DNA of 9,064 nt from Cytophagaceae bacterium (GCA_027485075.1 JAIXRT010000200.1:1-9064), one strand, 5' to 3'. Counted from the stretch's first letter, positions 1 through 7,197 are shown. Notes: generated by a model from the letters alone, not told the origin. Numbers and translations: made by a program.

Positions 1-1
1 T

Positions 2-1000
2 ATGGATACGTTTATTGCCTGGCATTTAACCGGGGGATTGCACATCACAGATGTGACCAATGCAAGCAGAACCCAGTTGATGGATTTGGCTACCTGCCAA
101 TGGGACGATGAAATCTTGGGCATTTTCAACATCCCCAAAATTATGTTACCTGAAATCAAATCTAGCTCTAAAGTCTATGGACACGCAAAAGGAGTTTTAG
201 GTGGTGTGCCACTTGCGGGAATTTTGGGGGACCAACAAGCTGCTTTAGTAGGCCAAACTTGCTTCAATCCTGGACAAGGAAAAAATACGTATGGAACTGG
301 TTGCTTTTTGCTCATGAATACGGGCGTTAAACCTGTGCCGTCGAAACATGGATTATTGACCACGGTAGCTTATCAGCTGGGTGACGAGCCGGTACATTAC
401 GCGTTAGAAGGTTCCGTTGCGATCACAGGCGCATTAGTGCAATGGCTACGTGACAACTTGGGCATCATTAAAAATAGCCCCGATATCGAAAAATTAGCTA
501 ACCAAGTGGAGGACAACGGCGGATGCTATTTTGTGCCAGCCTTCTCGGGTTTATATGCTCCCTATTGGAAATCAGATGCACGTGGCGTGATTGTAGGACT
601 GACGCGTTATGTCAACAAATCACATATTGCACGAGCAGCGCTAGAGGCTACCGCTTTTCAAACTTGGGAAGTATTGGAAGCTATGGAAAAAGACGCCGGA
701 ATTCCAATTACGTCCTTGCGTGTCGATGGAGGTATGGTAGTCAATCAATTATTGATGCAATTCCAAGCCGATATCCTTGGTGAAGAGGTGATTTGTCCAA
801 AGATCATTGAAACTACGGCTTTAGGTGCTGCCTATGCAGCTGGACTTGCCGTAGGCTATTGGGAAAATCTAGATGACCTTCGGAAAAACTGGGGCATTGC
901 GCACACCTGGAAAAAACAAATGCCGGCGGAAAAACGCCAGCATATGAAAAAAAAAAAAAAAAAAGCCGTTACGAAAAGTTTCGATTGGGCTGAAGATTAA
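2..1000 (+). CDS. glpK: Glycerol kinase, C-terminal two thirds (5' end outside window)
   Basis: Glycerol kinase transfers phosphate from ATP to glycerol, giving sn-glycerol 3-phosphate in the cytoplasm for lipid synthesis or glycolysis. About 332 residues are visible. By eye they align with E. coli GlpK from roughly residue 165 onward, so the sugar-kinase N-terminal lobe is missing and the first ATG here is internal. The FGGY-family landmarks are present: TNASRT (19-24), GDQQAAL with the catalytic-base Asp at visible residue 77, [15 protein letters not shown], the [19 protein letters not shown] segment and [12 protein letters not shown]. The HFYG-type loop that carries the PTS-phosphorylated His in Gram-positive enzymes reads VLGG here, so that control is probably absent (inference). 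The C-terminus contains six consecutive Lys codons, all AAA, within an 18-base A run. The reading frame stays open and ends in a normal FDWAED-type tail. The stop overlaps the convergent lipoprotein gene. Confidence 0.96.
   Translation: MDTFIAWHLTGGLHITDVTNASRTQLMDLATCQWDDEILGIFNIPKIMLPEIKSSSKVYGHAKGVLGGVPLAGILGDQQAALVGQTCFNPGQGKNTYGTGCFLLMNTGVKPVPSKHGLLTTVAYQLGDEPVHYALEGSVAITGALVQWLRDNLGIIKNSPDIEKLANQVEDNGGCYFVPAFSGLYAPYWKSDARGVIVGLTRYVNKSHIARAALEATAFQTWEVLEAMEKDAGIPITSLRVDGGMVVNQLLMQFQADILGEEVICPKIIETTALGAAYAAGLAVGYWENLDDLRKNWGIAHTWKKQMPAEKRQHMKKKKKKAVTKSFDWAED
947..964 (+). repeat. 18-base poly(A) homopolymer inside glpK
   Basis: Eighteen uninterrupted A residues follow an in-frame ATG and encode six Lys, all as AAA with no AAG. 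At this length a homopolymer is prone to replication or transcriptional slippage and to sequencing error. With 18 A the conserved C-terminal tail is read. One A more would end the protein at 991-993 after a nine-residue tail. One A fewer would shift it to a stop at 1008-1010. The tract is seen directly; any functional role is inference. Confidence 0.95.
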
Positions 1001-1119
1001 GCACGTTTAATTTTAACGGCTTCTACTTTTGTGGTCCCGTACGCAGGACAGTAAGAAGGTTGTGCACAGGCACTTAAAAGTAGTCCGGCCAATACACTGA
1101 ATGCAATAAGCTTTTTCAT
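997..1119 (-). CDS. Small lipoprotein, 40 residues, unknown function
   Basis: The frame starts at ATG 1119-1117 and ends at TAA 999-997. The N-terminus is a classic lipoprotein signal: positive MKK, hydrophobic [11 protein letters not shown], then the lipobox LSAC with the acylated Cys at residue 18. The mature part is only about 23 residues. It begins [11 protein letters not shown], with a second Cys at residue 24 inside CPAYG, and ends in a basic segment ([10 protein letters not shown]). Lysine at position +2 is absent; the residues after the lipid Cys are AQ. The start lies 10 bases after the stop of the speA-like gene on the same strand, so co-transcription is likely. Its stop overlaps the glpK stop by four bases. 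I do not recognise a named family, though tiny lipoproteins with a CPAY-like motif seem familiar from Bacteroidota (recollection, not a search). The signal peptide makes a chance frame unlikely. Confidence 0.75.
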   Translation of the reverse strand: MKKLIAFSVLAGLLLSACAQPSYCPAYGTTKVEAVKIKRA

Positions 1120-1129
1120 AAGGTATCGT

Positions 1130-2587
1130 TTAAACTGTTACAACTGTTTTTTTAATCACTGGCTTAACCTCTGCGATCGGACCTTTAGGCTCATTATAAC
1201 CTAAAATCTGTAACATGGTCCCACTCGATTGCTCCTCTTGGAACAAGCGTGTAGTAATCGTTCCATCTTCTAATCGATCCACAATCACGTGCTTCGGTGC
1301 AGGAATTAGGCAATGTTGGATTCCACCGTAACCTCCTAAAGATTCTTGGTAAGCACCGGTGTGGAAAAAGCCCACATATTGACGTTCCTGATCCTCTTCA
1401 AATATAGGTAAATACAAATCGGAACTATGTGCTTCGGTATTGTAAAAATCCATCGAGTCACAAGTCAATCCACCTAAGTTCACTTTTTGATAAGGGGAAC
1501 TCCAATTATTAACAGGTAACATGATATACTTCTGATTCATACCCCACGAATCTGGTAATTGCGTAATGAAAGATCCATCGATCATGTACCACAACTCCTT
1601 ATCATTCTGCAACTTCTGATCAATAATCTCATATAAAACAGCTCCACTTTCCCCGACCGTATACGAACCAAACTCAGTGAATATATTCGGTACAGGTACA
1701 TTGTTCTTGTTGCAAATCCAGGAAATTGATTCAACGATTTCATCGACCATTGACTGGTAATCGTAGTTAAATTGAAGCGAAGTTTGAATCGGCAAACCAC
1801 CCCCTAAATCGATTGAATCTAATTCAGGACAAACTTTTTTCAACTCGCAATATTTGTAAATAAAGCGGCTCAATTCCGACCAATAATACGCGGAATCTTT
1901 AATACCTGTGTTGATAAAGAAATGAAGCATCTTCAGATTAAACTTCGGATTTGGCTTAATTTTCTCTTCATATAAAGAAATCACATCCGAATAACGAACA
2001 CCTAAACGCGACGTATAGAAAGCGAAATCTGGCTCCTCATCGGTTGCGATGCGAATTGCTAAATTAGCTTTTTCGGCAGTCACCGACTTCTCATAGAAAT
2101 CGATTTCCTTTAGATTATCAAGGATTGGAATACAGTTAAACCCATCATTGATTAACTCTGAAATATATTGTGTGTACAAAGGTTGCTTGTAGCCGTTGCA
2201 TAAAATATAGGTCGACTTCGACACTTTGCCTTGTTTGTACATATCCCGAATAATGGGAATGTCAAATGCACTTGAGGTTTCTAAATGCACATGTTGCTTC
2301 AAAACTTCCTCTAAAATGAAAGAGAAATGGGAAGACTTCGTGCAATAACAATAGGTATAATTCCCCTTGTAATTATATTTCTTAATGGCATTACGAAACA
2401 GCAATTTGGCATTTTCGATATGCTCCGAGATTTTCGGCAAATAGGATACTTTTAACGGCGTACCGTATTGCTTGATGATTTCCATCAAGGGCACGTTGTT
2501 AAATAACAACTCATTATTCTCATTGATATTGAATTCACGCGTGGGGAACTCAATGGTTTGATCAATTAGATCGACGTAATTTTTCAT
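1130..2587 (-). CDS. speA: Arginine decarboxylase-like PLP enzyme (fold III, short Bacteroidota form)
   Basis: This is probably a biosynthetic arginine decarboxylase, turning arginine into agmatine for polyamine synthesis in the cytoplasm. It is an alanine-racemase-fold (type III) PLP enzyme of 485 residues, far shorter than the E. coli SpeA type (about 650). Visible landmarks are the PLP Schiff-base Lys84 in YCYCTKSSH, Glu103 in HLETSSAFD, His222 in LHFFINTG, the phosphate-binding DLGGG at 260-264 and Glu305 in TEFGSYTVGESG. Asp337 sits in MIDGSF. The catalytic Cys376 lies in LTCDSMD, and HTGAYQ at 409-414 matches the GAY motif near the C-terminus of this fold. Residues after ILGY (461-464) form a 21-residue Pro/Lys/Val-rich tail that looks like an extension beyond the family core. 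The ATG chosen lies close upstream of conserved N-terminal sequence. It is preceded by a hairpin and a promoter-like pair. Substrate specificity is inferred from family resemblance; a related amino-acid decarboxylase is the alternative. Confidence 0.85.
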   Translation of the reverse strand: MKNYVDLIDQTIEFPTREFNINENNELLFNNVPLMEIIKQYGTPLKVSYLPKISEHIENAKLLFRNAIKKYNYKGNYTYCYCTKSSHFSFILEEVLKQHVHLETSSAFDIPIIRDMYKQGKVSKSTYILCNGYKQPLYTQYISELINDGFNCIPILDNLKEIDFYEKSVTAEKANLAIRIATDEEPDFAFYTSRLGVRYSDVISLYEEKIKPNPKFNLKMLHFFINTGIKDSAYYWSELSRFIYKYCELKKVCPELDSIDLGGGLPIQTSLQFNYDYQSMVDEIVESISWICNKNNVPVPNIFTEFGSYTVGESGAVLYEIIDQKLQNDKELWYMIDGSFITQLPDSWGMNQKYIMLPVNNWSSPYQKVNLGGLTCDSMDFYNTEAHSSDLYLPIFEEDQERQYVGFFHTGAYQESLGGYGGIQHCLIPAPKHVIVDRLEDGTITTRLFQEEQSSGTMLQILGYNEPKGPIAEVKPVIKKTVVTV

Positions 2588-2604
2588 TCAGTCAGATGAA
2601 TTGT

Positions 2605-2622
2605 ACTCAAGCGAACTTGAGT
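2605..2622 (-). promoter_or_regulatory. Perfect 7-bp inverted repeat in the speA leader
   Basis: ACTCAAG (2605-2611) and CTTGAGT (2616-2622) are exact inverse complements around a 4-base loop. In a speA-direction transcript the loop reads UUCG, a tetraloop sequence known for stability, although here it is closed by G-C rather than the optimal C-G. The hairpin ends 17 bases before the speA ATG and lies just downstream of the predicted transcription start. It could be an mRNA structure affecting translation or stability, or a DNA operator for a dimeric regulator. Confidence 0.5.
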
Positions 2623-2637
2623 TTGTGGAAAAACGTG

Positions 2638-2669
2638 CAAAACTGCAATAAAAGTATGTACTTTGCAAA
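2638..2669 (-). promoter_or_regulatory. Putative Bacteroidota-type promoter for the speA-like gene
   Basis: On the minus strand a TTTG (complement of 2666-2669) is followed after 20 bases by CAGTTTTG (complement of 2638-2645). The second box matches the -7 consensus TAnnTTTG at all fixed positions but the first. Box order and spacing fit the known Bacteroidota sigma factor pattern of -33 TTTG and -7 TAnnTTTG. Transcription would start near 2630 and give a leader of about 40 bases that contains the hairpin at 2605-2622. Confidence 0.45.
2659..2666 (+). promoter_or_regulatory. Putative -7 box for mpl
   Basis: TACTTTGC lies 24 bases before the mpl ATG and resembles the -7 element, but with one base instead of two between TA and TTTG. 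No matching -33 TTTG was found about 20 bases upstream. Its TTTG is part of the palindrome TTTGCAAA (2662-2669), whose other strand supplies the -33 box proposed for speA. Confidence 0.35.
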
Positions 2670-2690
2670 CGAATTACTGATTAAGTTATT

Positions 2691-4061
2691 ATGCCCAAAA
2701 TTCATTTTATCGCAATCGGCGGCGCTGCCATGCACAATTTAGCACTTGCCTTAAAAGCCAAAGGATTTGAAATTACCGGCTCCGATGATGAAATTTACGA
2801 ACCATCCAAAAGCCTTTTAGAAGCAAATGGTATTCTTCCTGAAGCATTTGGCTGGTTTCCTGAGAAAATCACAACAGATTTAGATGCGGTTATTGTGGGG
2901 ATGCATGCACGTGCTGACAACCCTGAATTACTCCGCGCACAGGAATTGGGCATTCAGATTGAATCATATCCTTCGTTTTTATATGAGCAAAGCAAAAACA
3001 AGCAGCGTATTGTGATTGCGGGAAGTCATGGAAAGACCAGTATTACTTCCATGATTTTACATGTTTTAAAAACCCTTAAGAAACCATTTGACTATTTAGT
3101 AGGCGCACGGATTGAAGGATTCGACCTGATGGCCTCGCTTTCAGATGCGCCAATCATCGTCATTGAAGGGGATGAATACTTAGCTTCTCCGATCGACCGA
3201 CAAGCCAAGTTTTTATTATACCAGCCGCATATTTGTTTAATCTCTGGCATCGCTTGGGACCACATTAATGTATATCCAACCTTTGAATCGTATACCGATT
3301 CATTCAAACAATTAATTCAAGAATTACCCAAAGCAGGCTGTTTATTTTTTGACGAGACAGACCAAGTGCTGGCAGACTTAACAGATAGCTGTCCGGAACA
3401 TGCCGCTAAGCAAGGCTATCAGGCACATCCATCGACTATTGAAGATGGCCAAACGATTTTGATTGGAAAAGATGGCAAATCATATCCGATTCAGGTTTTT
3501 GGCGAACATACGTTGAAGAATTTAAATGGCGCCCGATTGATTTGCGAGCAAATAGGCGTTTCGACTACGGCTTTTTATGAGGCCATTCAAAGTTTCAAAG
3601 GAGCAGCAAAACGATTGGAGTTAGTGGCTACCGCAGATAACGGATTGTTTTATAAAGATTTTGCACATGCCCCATCGAAAGTAAAAGCGACCACGGAGGC
3701 ATTGAAAAATCAATTCCCAGCTCGAAAATTAGTTGCTAGTTTGGAGTTACATACATTTAGCAGCTTAAATCCGGCCTTTTTACCCCAATATGCGGGCACC
3801 TTGGATTTGGCAGATGAGGCTATCATTTACTTAAGTGAGCATGCGCGCGAAATCAAACGCATGGACCGGATTGAAGAAGAAGTCATTCAAACGTATTTCA
3901 AGCACCTTCGCTTACGCGTTATCCGTGATGCGGAAACCTTACGTAATTCCTTGTTAGCGGAAACGTGGGGAAATGCCAACCTACTTATGATGTCTTCAGG
4001 GACATTTGATGGGCTAGATATGCCAAAATTGGGCCAAGAAATCGGGATGTTACGCGTTTAG
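2691..4061 (+). CDS. mpl: UDP-N-acetylmuramate:tripeptide ligase (Mpl-type Mur ligase)
   Basis: Mpl joins recycled L-Ala-gamma-D-Glu-meso-DAP tripeptide to UDP-MurNAc using ATP in the cytoplasm, feeding salvaged peptide back into peptidoglycan synthesis. The 456-residue protein has the three Mur-ligase regions. The N-terminal nucleotide-binding fold begins HFIAIGGAAMHNLA, in the style of MurC and Mpl. The central ATPase has the P-loop GSHGKTS (111-117), the Mg-site segment VIEGDEYLAS (157-166) and SGIAWDHINVYPTFESY (185-201). The C-terminal domain starts near FKGAAKRLE (302-310) and contains DFAHAPSKVKAT (323-334), the counterpart of the AHHP motif of Mur ligases. LELHTFSSLN (351-360) also lies in this domain. 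The length is near the roughly 450-460 residues usual for Mpl. MurC is the main alternative, but the GDEY and AHAPSK patterns favour the Mpl branch. The gene stands alone on its strand; its 3' end overlaps the DUF349 gene by 12 bases. Confidence 0.87.
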   Translation: MPKIHFIAIGGAAMHNLALALKAKGFEITGSDDEIYEPSKSLLEANGILPEAFGWFPEKITTDLDAVIVGMHARADNPELLRAQELGIQIESYPSFLYEQSKNKQRIVIAGSHGKTSITSMILHVLKTLKKPFDYLVGARIEGFDLMASLSDAPIIVIEGDEYLASPIDRQAKFLLYQPHICLISGIAWDHINVYPTFESYTDSFKQLIQELPKAGCLFFDETDQVLADLTDSCPEHAAKQGYQAHPSTIEDGQTILIGKDGKSYPIQVFGEHTLKNLNGARLICEQIGVSTTAFYEAIQSFKGAAKRLELVATADNGLFYKDFAHAPSKVKATTEALKNQFPARKLVASLELHTFSSLNPAFLPQYAGTLDLADEAIIYLSEHAREIKRMDRIEEEVIQTYFKHLRLRVIRDAETLRNSLLAETWGNANLLMMSSGTFDGLDMPKLGQEIGMLRV

Positions 4062-5324
4062 CAATTGGTCTAGCTCAGCTTTAAAACCGGTGAGCAATAG
4101 CTCTTTCATGCTGATCTTACGTTTTTGCGTATTGATTTTGCTCTGCGTCGGTTTATCATCCATCAGTCGGTCGCGTTCCGCTTGAGCTATAAAATCGTCA
4201 AGTTCACCTCGCTCCTTCTTGGTCATGTAATCCATCTGATTAATCATGATTTTCAATTGCTCGATCCGAGGCTTGTCATTCAAAGCTGGATGGCGATATG
4301 AAATCACGCGCAACAAATAGTTCATTTCGAAAATCTTATCGCATGCATTACGGAAACGCTCTGCCATACTGCGATCAATCGTTTTGACTTGTGCGGTAAC
4401 CTCTTTCCATTTAATGAGGTAAGCTTTTGCGAGATCCGCGGTAGCTGGCATATTCACTTGATCGCCCAACTTCAATTCCAACTCCCCAGTCATAGCTACT
4501 AGTTCTTGAATTCGAGGATCGACACGAGGCTTGTATTCAATGCCATTAATGCGATTATACTTTTCGAAAAACATGTCATTGGCTTTCTTGAAATTCTTCC
4601 AAAGCATGGATTGCTTTTTTGGAGGAAGACCAATCACCAATTTCCATTCTTTTTGCAATTCTTTGACTTTGATAATGGCTGCGTCTAAGTCGTCTGACTT
4701 GCGGTATTGATGTACGGCATCGATGTATCCTTGTAATGTGAGGATTTTCTCGTCGATTTGTCGGTTTTTATCTTCAAAAAATGTTCTTCTACGTAAGAAG
4801 AACTGATCCATAATTTCTTGGAATGAATCTGAAAGGGCATCTTGAAATTGCTTGTCAACTGGACCTGTCTTTACCCATTTGGCTTTCAATTCCATCAGCT
4901 CATCGGTCGCCGAAATTACATCCTCTTGGTTTGCGATGACTTGAGCATCCTCAATGAGGGCCCGCTTGATTTCAAGATTCTTGATTTGATTGTTTTGGAT
5001 GAGTCCACGAAGGAATTCCTCCAGTTCATCTAACTTGCTGAGCAGGGGGATAAAATCACCTAGACCATCGAAGGTAGCCAAATAGGCTTTCATCTGAACA
5101 ACCTTGGTGAGGTAGGATCCTTTATTTTGGACCTCTTCAACCTCTTTGGATAATTGATTAACCTTGGATTTGGCTAATTCGAATCGTCTGGCGAAGTAAT
5201 TGAGTGCTTCTTGTTCGGTATCGCGAACAAAACCGATTTCACGTAAAGGGAAATCCAAATAGGCATTTAGAAAAACTTTGCCGTCTTGGCAAAATCCGTA
5301 CTCATTTTTAACGGTGTGGCTCAT
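4050..5324 (-). CDS. DUF349 repeat protein, function unknown
   Basis: This is a 424-residue, highly charged, mostly helical cytoplasmic protein with no signal peptide or membrane segment. Three DUF349-like helical units are visible, each with a conserved Trp followed by a helix of the form F-x-x-x-x-D-x-F-F: LKAKWVKTG (146-154) with MDQFFLRR, LQKEWKLVIGLPP (223-235) with ANDMFFEKY, and LIKWKEVT (303-310) with CDKIFEMNY. The N-terminal part (NEYGFCQDGKVFLNAYLDFPLREIGFV) followed by a coiled-coil-like stretch near 36-70 is typical of Bacteroidota members as I recall them. The C-terminus ends in a Lys-rich KRKISMKELLLTGF segment. The biochemical role of DUF349 proteins is not established and I infer none. 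No good promoter was found before the start. Its stop lies inside the last codons of mpl, in the opposite direction. Confidence 0.88.
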   Translation of the reverse strand: MSHTVKNEYGFCQDGKVFLNAYLDFPLREIGFVRDTEQEALNYFARRFELAKSKVNQLSKEVEEVQNKGSYLTKVVQMKAYLATFDGLGDFIPLLSKLDELEEFLRGLIQNNQIKNLEIKRALIEDAQVIANQEDVISATDELMELKAKWVKTGPVDKQFQDALSDSFQEIMDQFFLRRRTFFEDKNRQIDEKILTLQGYIDAVHQYRKSDDLDAAIIKVKELQKEWKLVIGLPPKKQSMLWKNFKKANDMFFEKYNRINGIEYKPRVDPRIQELVAMTGELELKLGDQVNMPATADLAKAYLIKWKEVTAQVKTIDRSMAERFRNACDKIFEMNYLLRVISYRHPALNDKPRIEQLKIMINQMDYMTKKERGELDDFIAQAERDRLMDDKPTQSKINTQKRKISMKELLLTGFKAELDQLLNA

Positions 5325-5491
5325 GTCAAATCTTATAAAAGAGCTTCAAGCAAACGCTTTGGCTCATTAAATCCAGCCTCAATTTATCTAAAAAATTATA
5401 AATAAATCAAGAAATCATCCACAGAAACTCAAAAAATTACATAAAAATAACATTCTTTGCAGGTTCAAATCAAACTAACACGATTGACCTT
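5325..5491. other. AT-rich divergent intergenic region, DUF349 gene / ettA
   Basis: These 167 bases separate two divergent starts and must carry promoters for both. They are very AT-rich, with several short A and T runs (5390-5450). An imperfect stem, GAGC..AAGC-AAAC-GCTT..GCTC, lies at about 5341-5365. No open frame of note is present. The only promoter-like element that I can point to is the ettA-side TTTGC box at 5456-5460. Confidence 0.6.
5452..5460 (+). promoter_or_regulatory. Weak putative -7 box for ettA
   Basis: ATTCTTTGC lies about 31 bases before the ettA ATG and keeps the TTTGC core of the Bacteroidota -7 element. The TA at its front is replaced by AT, and no -33 TTTG is seen upstream. 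Position and core agree with the boxes before mpl and moxR. Confidence 0.3.
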
Positions 5492-7156
5492 ATGAGTAAC
5501 GAAACGATTATATTTTCAATGGAGCGTGTATCCAAAGTGATTCCTCCACAGAAAACGATCATTAAAAATATATATTTATCCTTTTTTTATGGTGCAAAAA
5601 TCGGGGTGCTCGGACTTAATGGTTCCGGTAAATCAACCCTTTTGCGTATCATTGCAGGATTAGATAAATCATTTACAGGCGACGTAGTTTGGTCGCCAGG
5701 CTACACGGTTGGACTGCTTGAGCAAGAGCCCCAATTAGATCCCAATAAAACCGTACTCGAAGTTGTTGAAGAAGCCGTCGTTGAGATTAAAAACCTGTTA
5801 AAGGAGTTTGATGAGATCAATGAAGCGTTTGCGGATCCGGATGCCGACTTTGATAAGTTACTAGCGAGACAAGGGGAAGTTCAAGAAAAACTTGACCACA
5901 GCAATGCCTGGGAATTAGATACGCGTTTGGAAAAAGCGATGGACGCGTTACGTTGTCCAGATCCGGACGCTTTGGTCAGTACACTTTCAGGAGGAGAAAA
6001 ACGCCGTGTGGCACTTTGCAGATTGCTACTTCAAGAGCCAGATGTTTTATTGTTAGATGAGCCTACGAACCACTTGGATGCAGAATCAGTAGACTGGTTG
6101 GAGCAACATTTACGTCAATACAAAGGAACCGTTATTGCAGTGACCCACGATAGATACTTCTTGGATAACGTAGCGGGTTGGATTTTAGAATTAGATCGCG
6201 GCGAAGGGATTCCATGGAAAGGGAATTATTCTTCGTGGTTAGAGCAGAAACAAAACCGGTTGGCACAGGAAGAAAAGACAGAATCTCGCCGACAAAAAAC
6301 CCTACAACGCGAGTTGGAATGGGTTCGGATGGCTCCAAAAGCTCGTCAAGCGAAATCAAAAGCGCGTATCGGGGCTTATGAAAAATTGCTTTCTGAAGAG
6401 AATCGCCAAAAAGAAGATAAGTTGGAATTATTTATCCCAGGAGGTCCTCGTTTAGGAAATAAGGTGATTGAAGTACAAGGCGTTTCCAAATCTTTTGGTG
6501 ATAAGTTACTGTATGAAAATGTGAGTTTTACACTACCTCCGGCAGGGATTGTGGGAATTATTGGACCAAATGGTGCAGGTAAAACAACGATGTTCAAGTT
6601 GATTACAGGGCAATTGCAGCCTGATTCTGGAAGTTTTGAGGTCGGCGAAACTGTGAAATTAGCTTACGTAGATCAAGAGCATAATCAACTGATTGCTGAG
6701 AAATCGGTGTATGAAACCATTGCCGACGGTAATGATTGGATCATGCTTGGCGGTAAACAATCAAATGCCCGTGCCTATGTGAGTAAGTTTAATTTCAATG
6801 GAGCGGATCAAGAGAAGAAAATTGGCAATTTATCTGGTGGCGAACGCAACCGGGTACATTTGGCGATGATGTTGAAAGAGGGTGCAAATGTGTTGTTGCT
6901 GGATGAGCCTACCAATGATTTGGATGTAAATACGCTGCGTGCATTGGAGGAAGGTTTAGAGAATTTTGCGGGTTGTGCGGTGGTTATTTCCCACGATAGA
7001 TGGTTCTTAGATCGTATTGCAACGCATATTTTGGCATTTGAGGGAGATTCTCAGGTGACGTATTTTGAGGGTAATTATTCAGAATATGAGGAGGCTCGGA
7101 AAAAACGATTAGGGGATGTGGCTCCGAAACGAATTCGGTACAAGAAACTACAATAA
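5492..7156 (+). CDS. ettA: Energy-dependent translational throttle protein EttA (ABC-F ATPase)
   Basis: EttA is a soluble ABC-F protein that binds the ribosomal E site and gates entry into elongation according to the ATP/ADP ratio. The 554 residues match the usual length (E. coli 555) and nearly the whole protein aligns by eye. The first ABC cassette has Walker A GLNGSGKST (41-49), signature LSGGE (165-169) and Walker B LLLDE with catalytic Glu190. The helical 'arm' insertion typical of EttA lies at about 96-140. The interdomain linker, the P-site tRNA interaction motif, covers about 242-320 and contains ELEWVRMAPKARQAKSKAR. The second cassette has Walker A GPNGAGKTT (358-366), LSGGE (447-451) and LLLDE with Glu472. 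The ending EPKRIKYK-like PKRIRYKKL is diagnostic of EttA against Uup and other ABC-F members. There is no membrane domain, so it is not a transporter. Both cassettes look catalytically intact. moxR follows 93 bases downstream with its own promoter-like box. Confidence 0.97.
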   Translation: MSNETIIFSMERVSKVIPPQKTIIKNIYLSFFYGAKIGVLGLNGSGKSTLLRIIAGLDKSFTGDVVWSPGYTVGLLEQEPQLDPNKTVLEVVEEAVVEIKNLLKEFDEINEAFADPDADFDKLLARQGEVQEKLDHSNAWELDTRLEKAMDALRCPDPDALVSTLSGGEKRRVALCRLLLQEPDVLLLDEPTNHLDAESVDWLEQHLRQYKGTVIAVTHDRYFLDNVAGWILELDRGEGIPWKGNYSSWLEQKQNRLAQEEKTESRRQKTLQRELEWVRMAPKARQAKSKARIGAYEKLLSEENRQKEDKLELFIPGGPRLGNKVIEVQGVSKSFGDKLLYENVSFTLPPAGIVGIIGPNGAGKTTMFKLITGQLQPDSGSFEVGETVKLAYVDQEHNQLIAEKSVYETIADGNDWIMLGGKQSNARAYVSKFNFNGADQEKKIGNLSGGERNRVHLAMMLKEGANVLLLDEPTNDLDVNTLRALEEGLENFAGCAVVISHDRWFLDRIATHILAFEGDSQVTYFEGNYSEYEEARKKRLGDVAPKRIRYKKLQ

Positions 7157-7197
7157 GGTCTGCAGATTAAGCAGGACTACTTATGCACACTTTTGCG

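Noticed and set aside
175..363. 62-codon open frame on the minus strand inside glpK
   Set aside because: Antisense to a strongly conserved kinase region; no recognisable domain or leader.
1034..1051. GTCC..GGAC around CGTACG as a terminator between glpK and speA
   Set aside because: Four-base stem, no T tract on either side, and it lies inside the lipoprotein coding sequence.
1582..1800. 72-codon minus-strand frame inside the speA-like gene
   Set aside because: Same strand but a shifted frame within conserved catalytic sequence; it is a shadow of the real gene.
3092..3307. 71-codon antisense frame inside mpl
   Set aside because: Opposite a conserved Mur-ligase core; composition is explained by the plus-strand gene.
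5325..5360. TAAGATTTG with an upstream TTTG as a promoter for the DUF349 gene
   Set aside because: The box ends only two bases before the chosen ATG, the spacing is short and the TA-TTTG gap is wrong; transcription would begin inside the gene.
6132..6597. Several 67-75 codon frames on both strands inside ettA
   Set aside because: They overlap the conserved EttA linker and second Walker A, and none shows a domain.
7157..7177. GTCTGC..GCAGGAC as an ettA terminator
   Set aside because: Only four contiguous base pairs plus a bulge and no T run follow.
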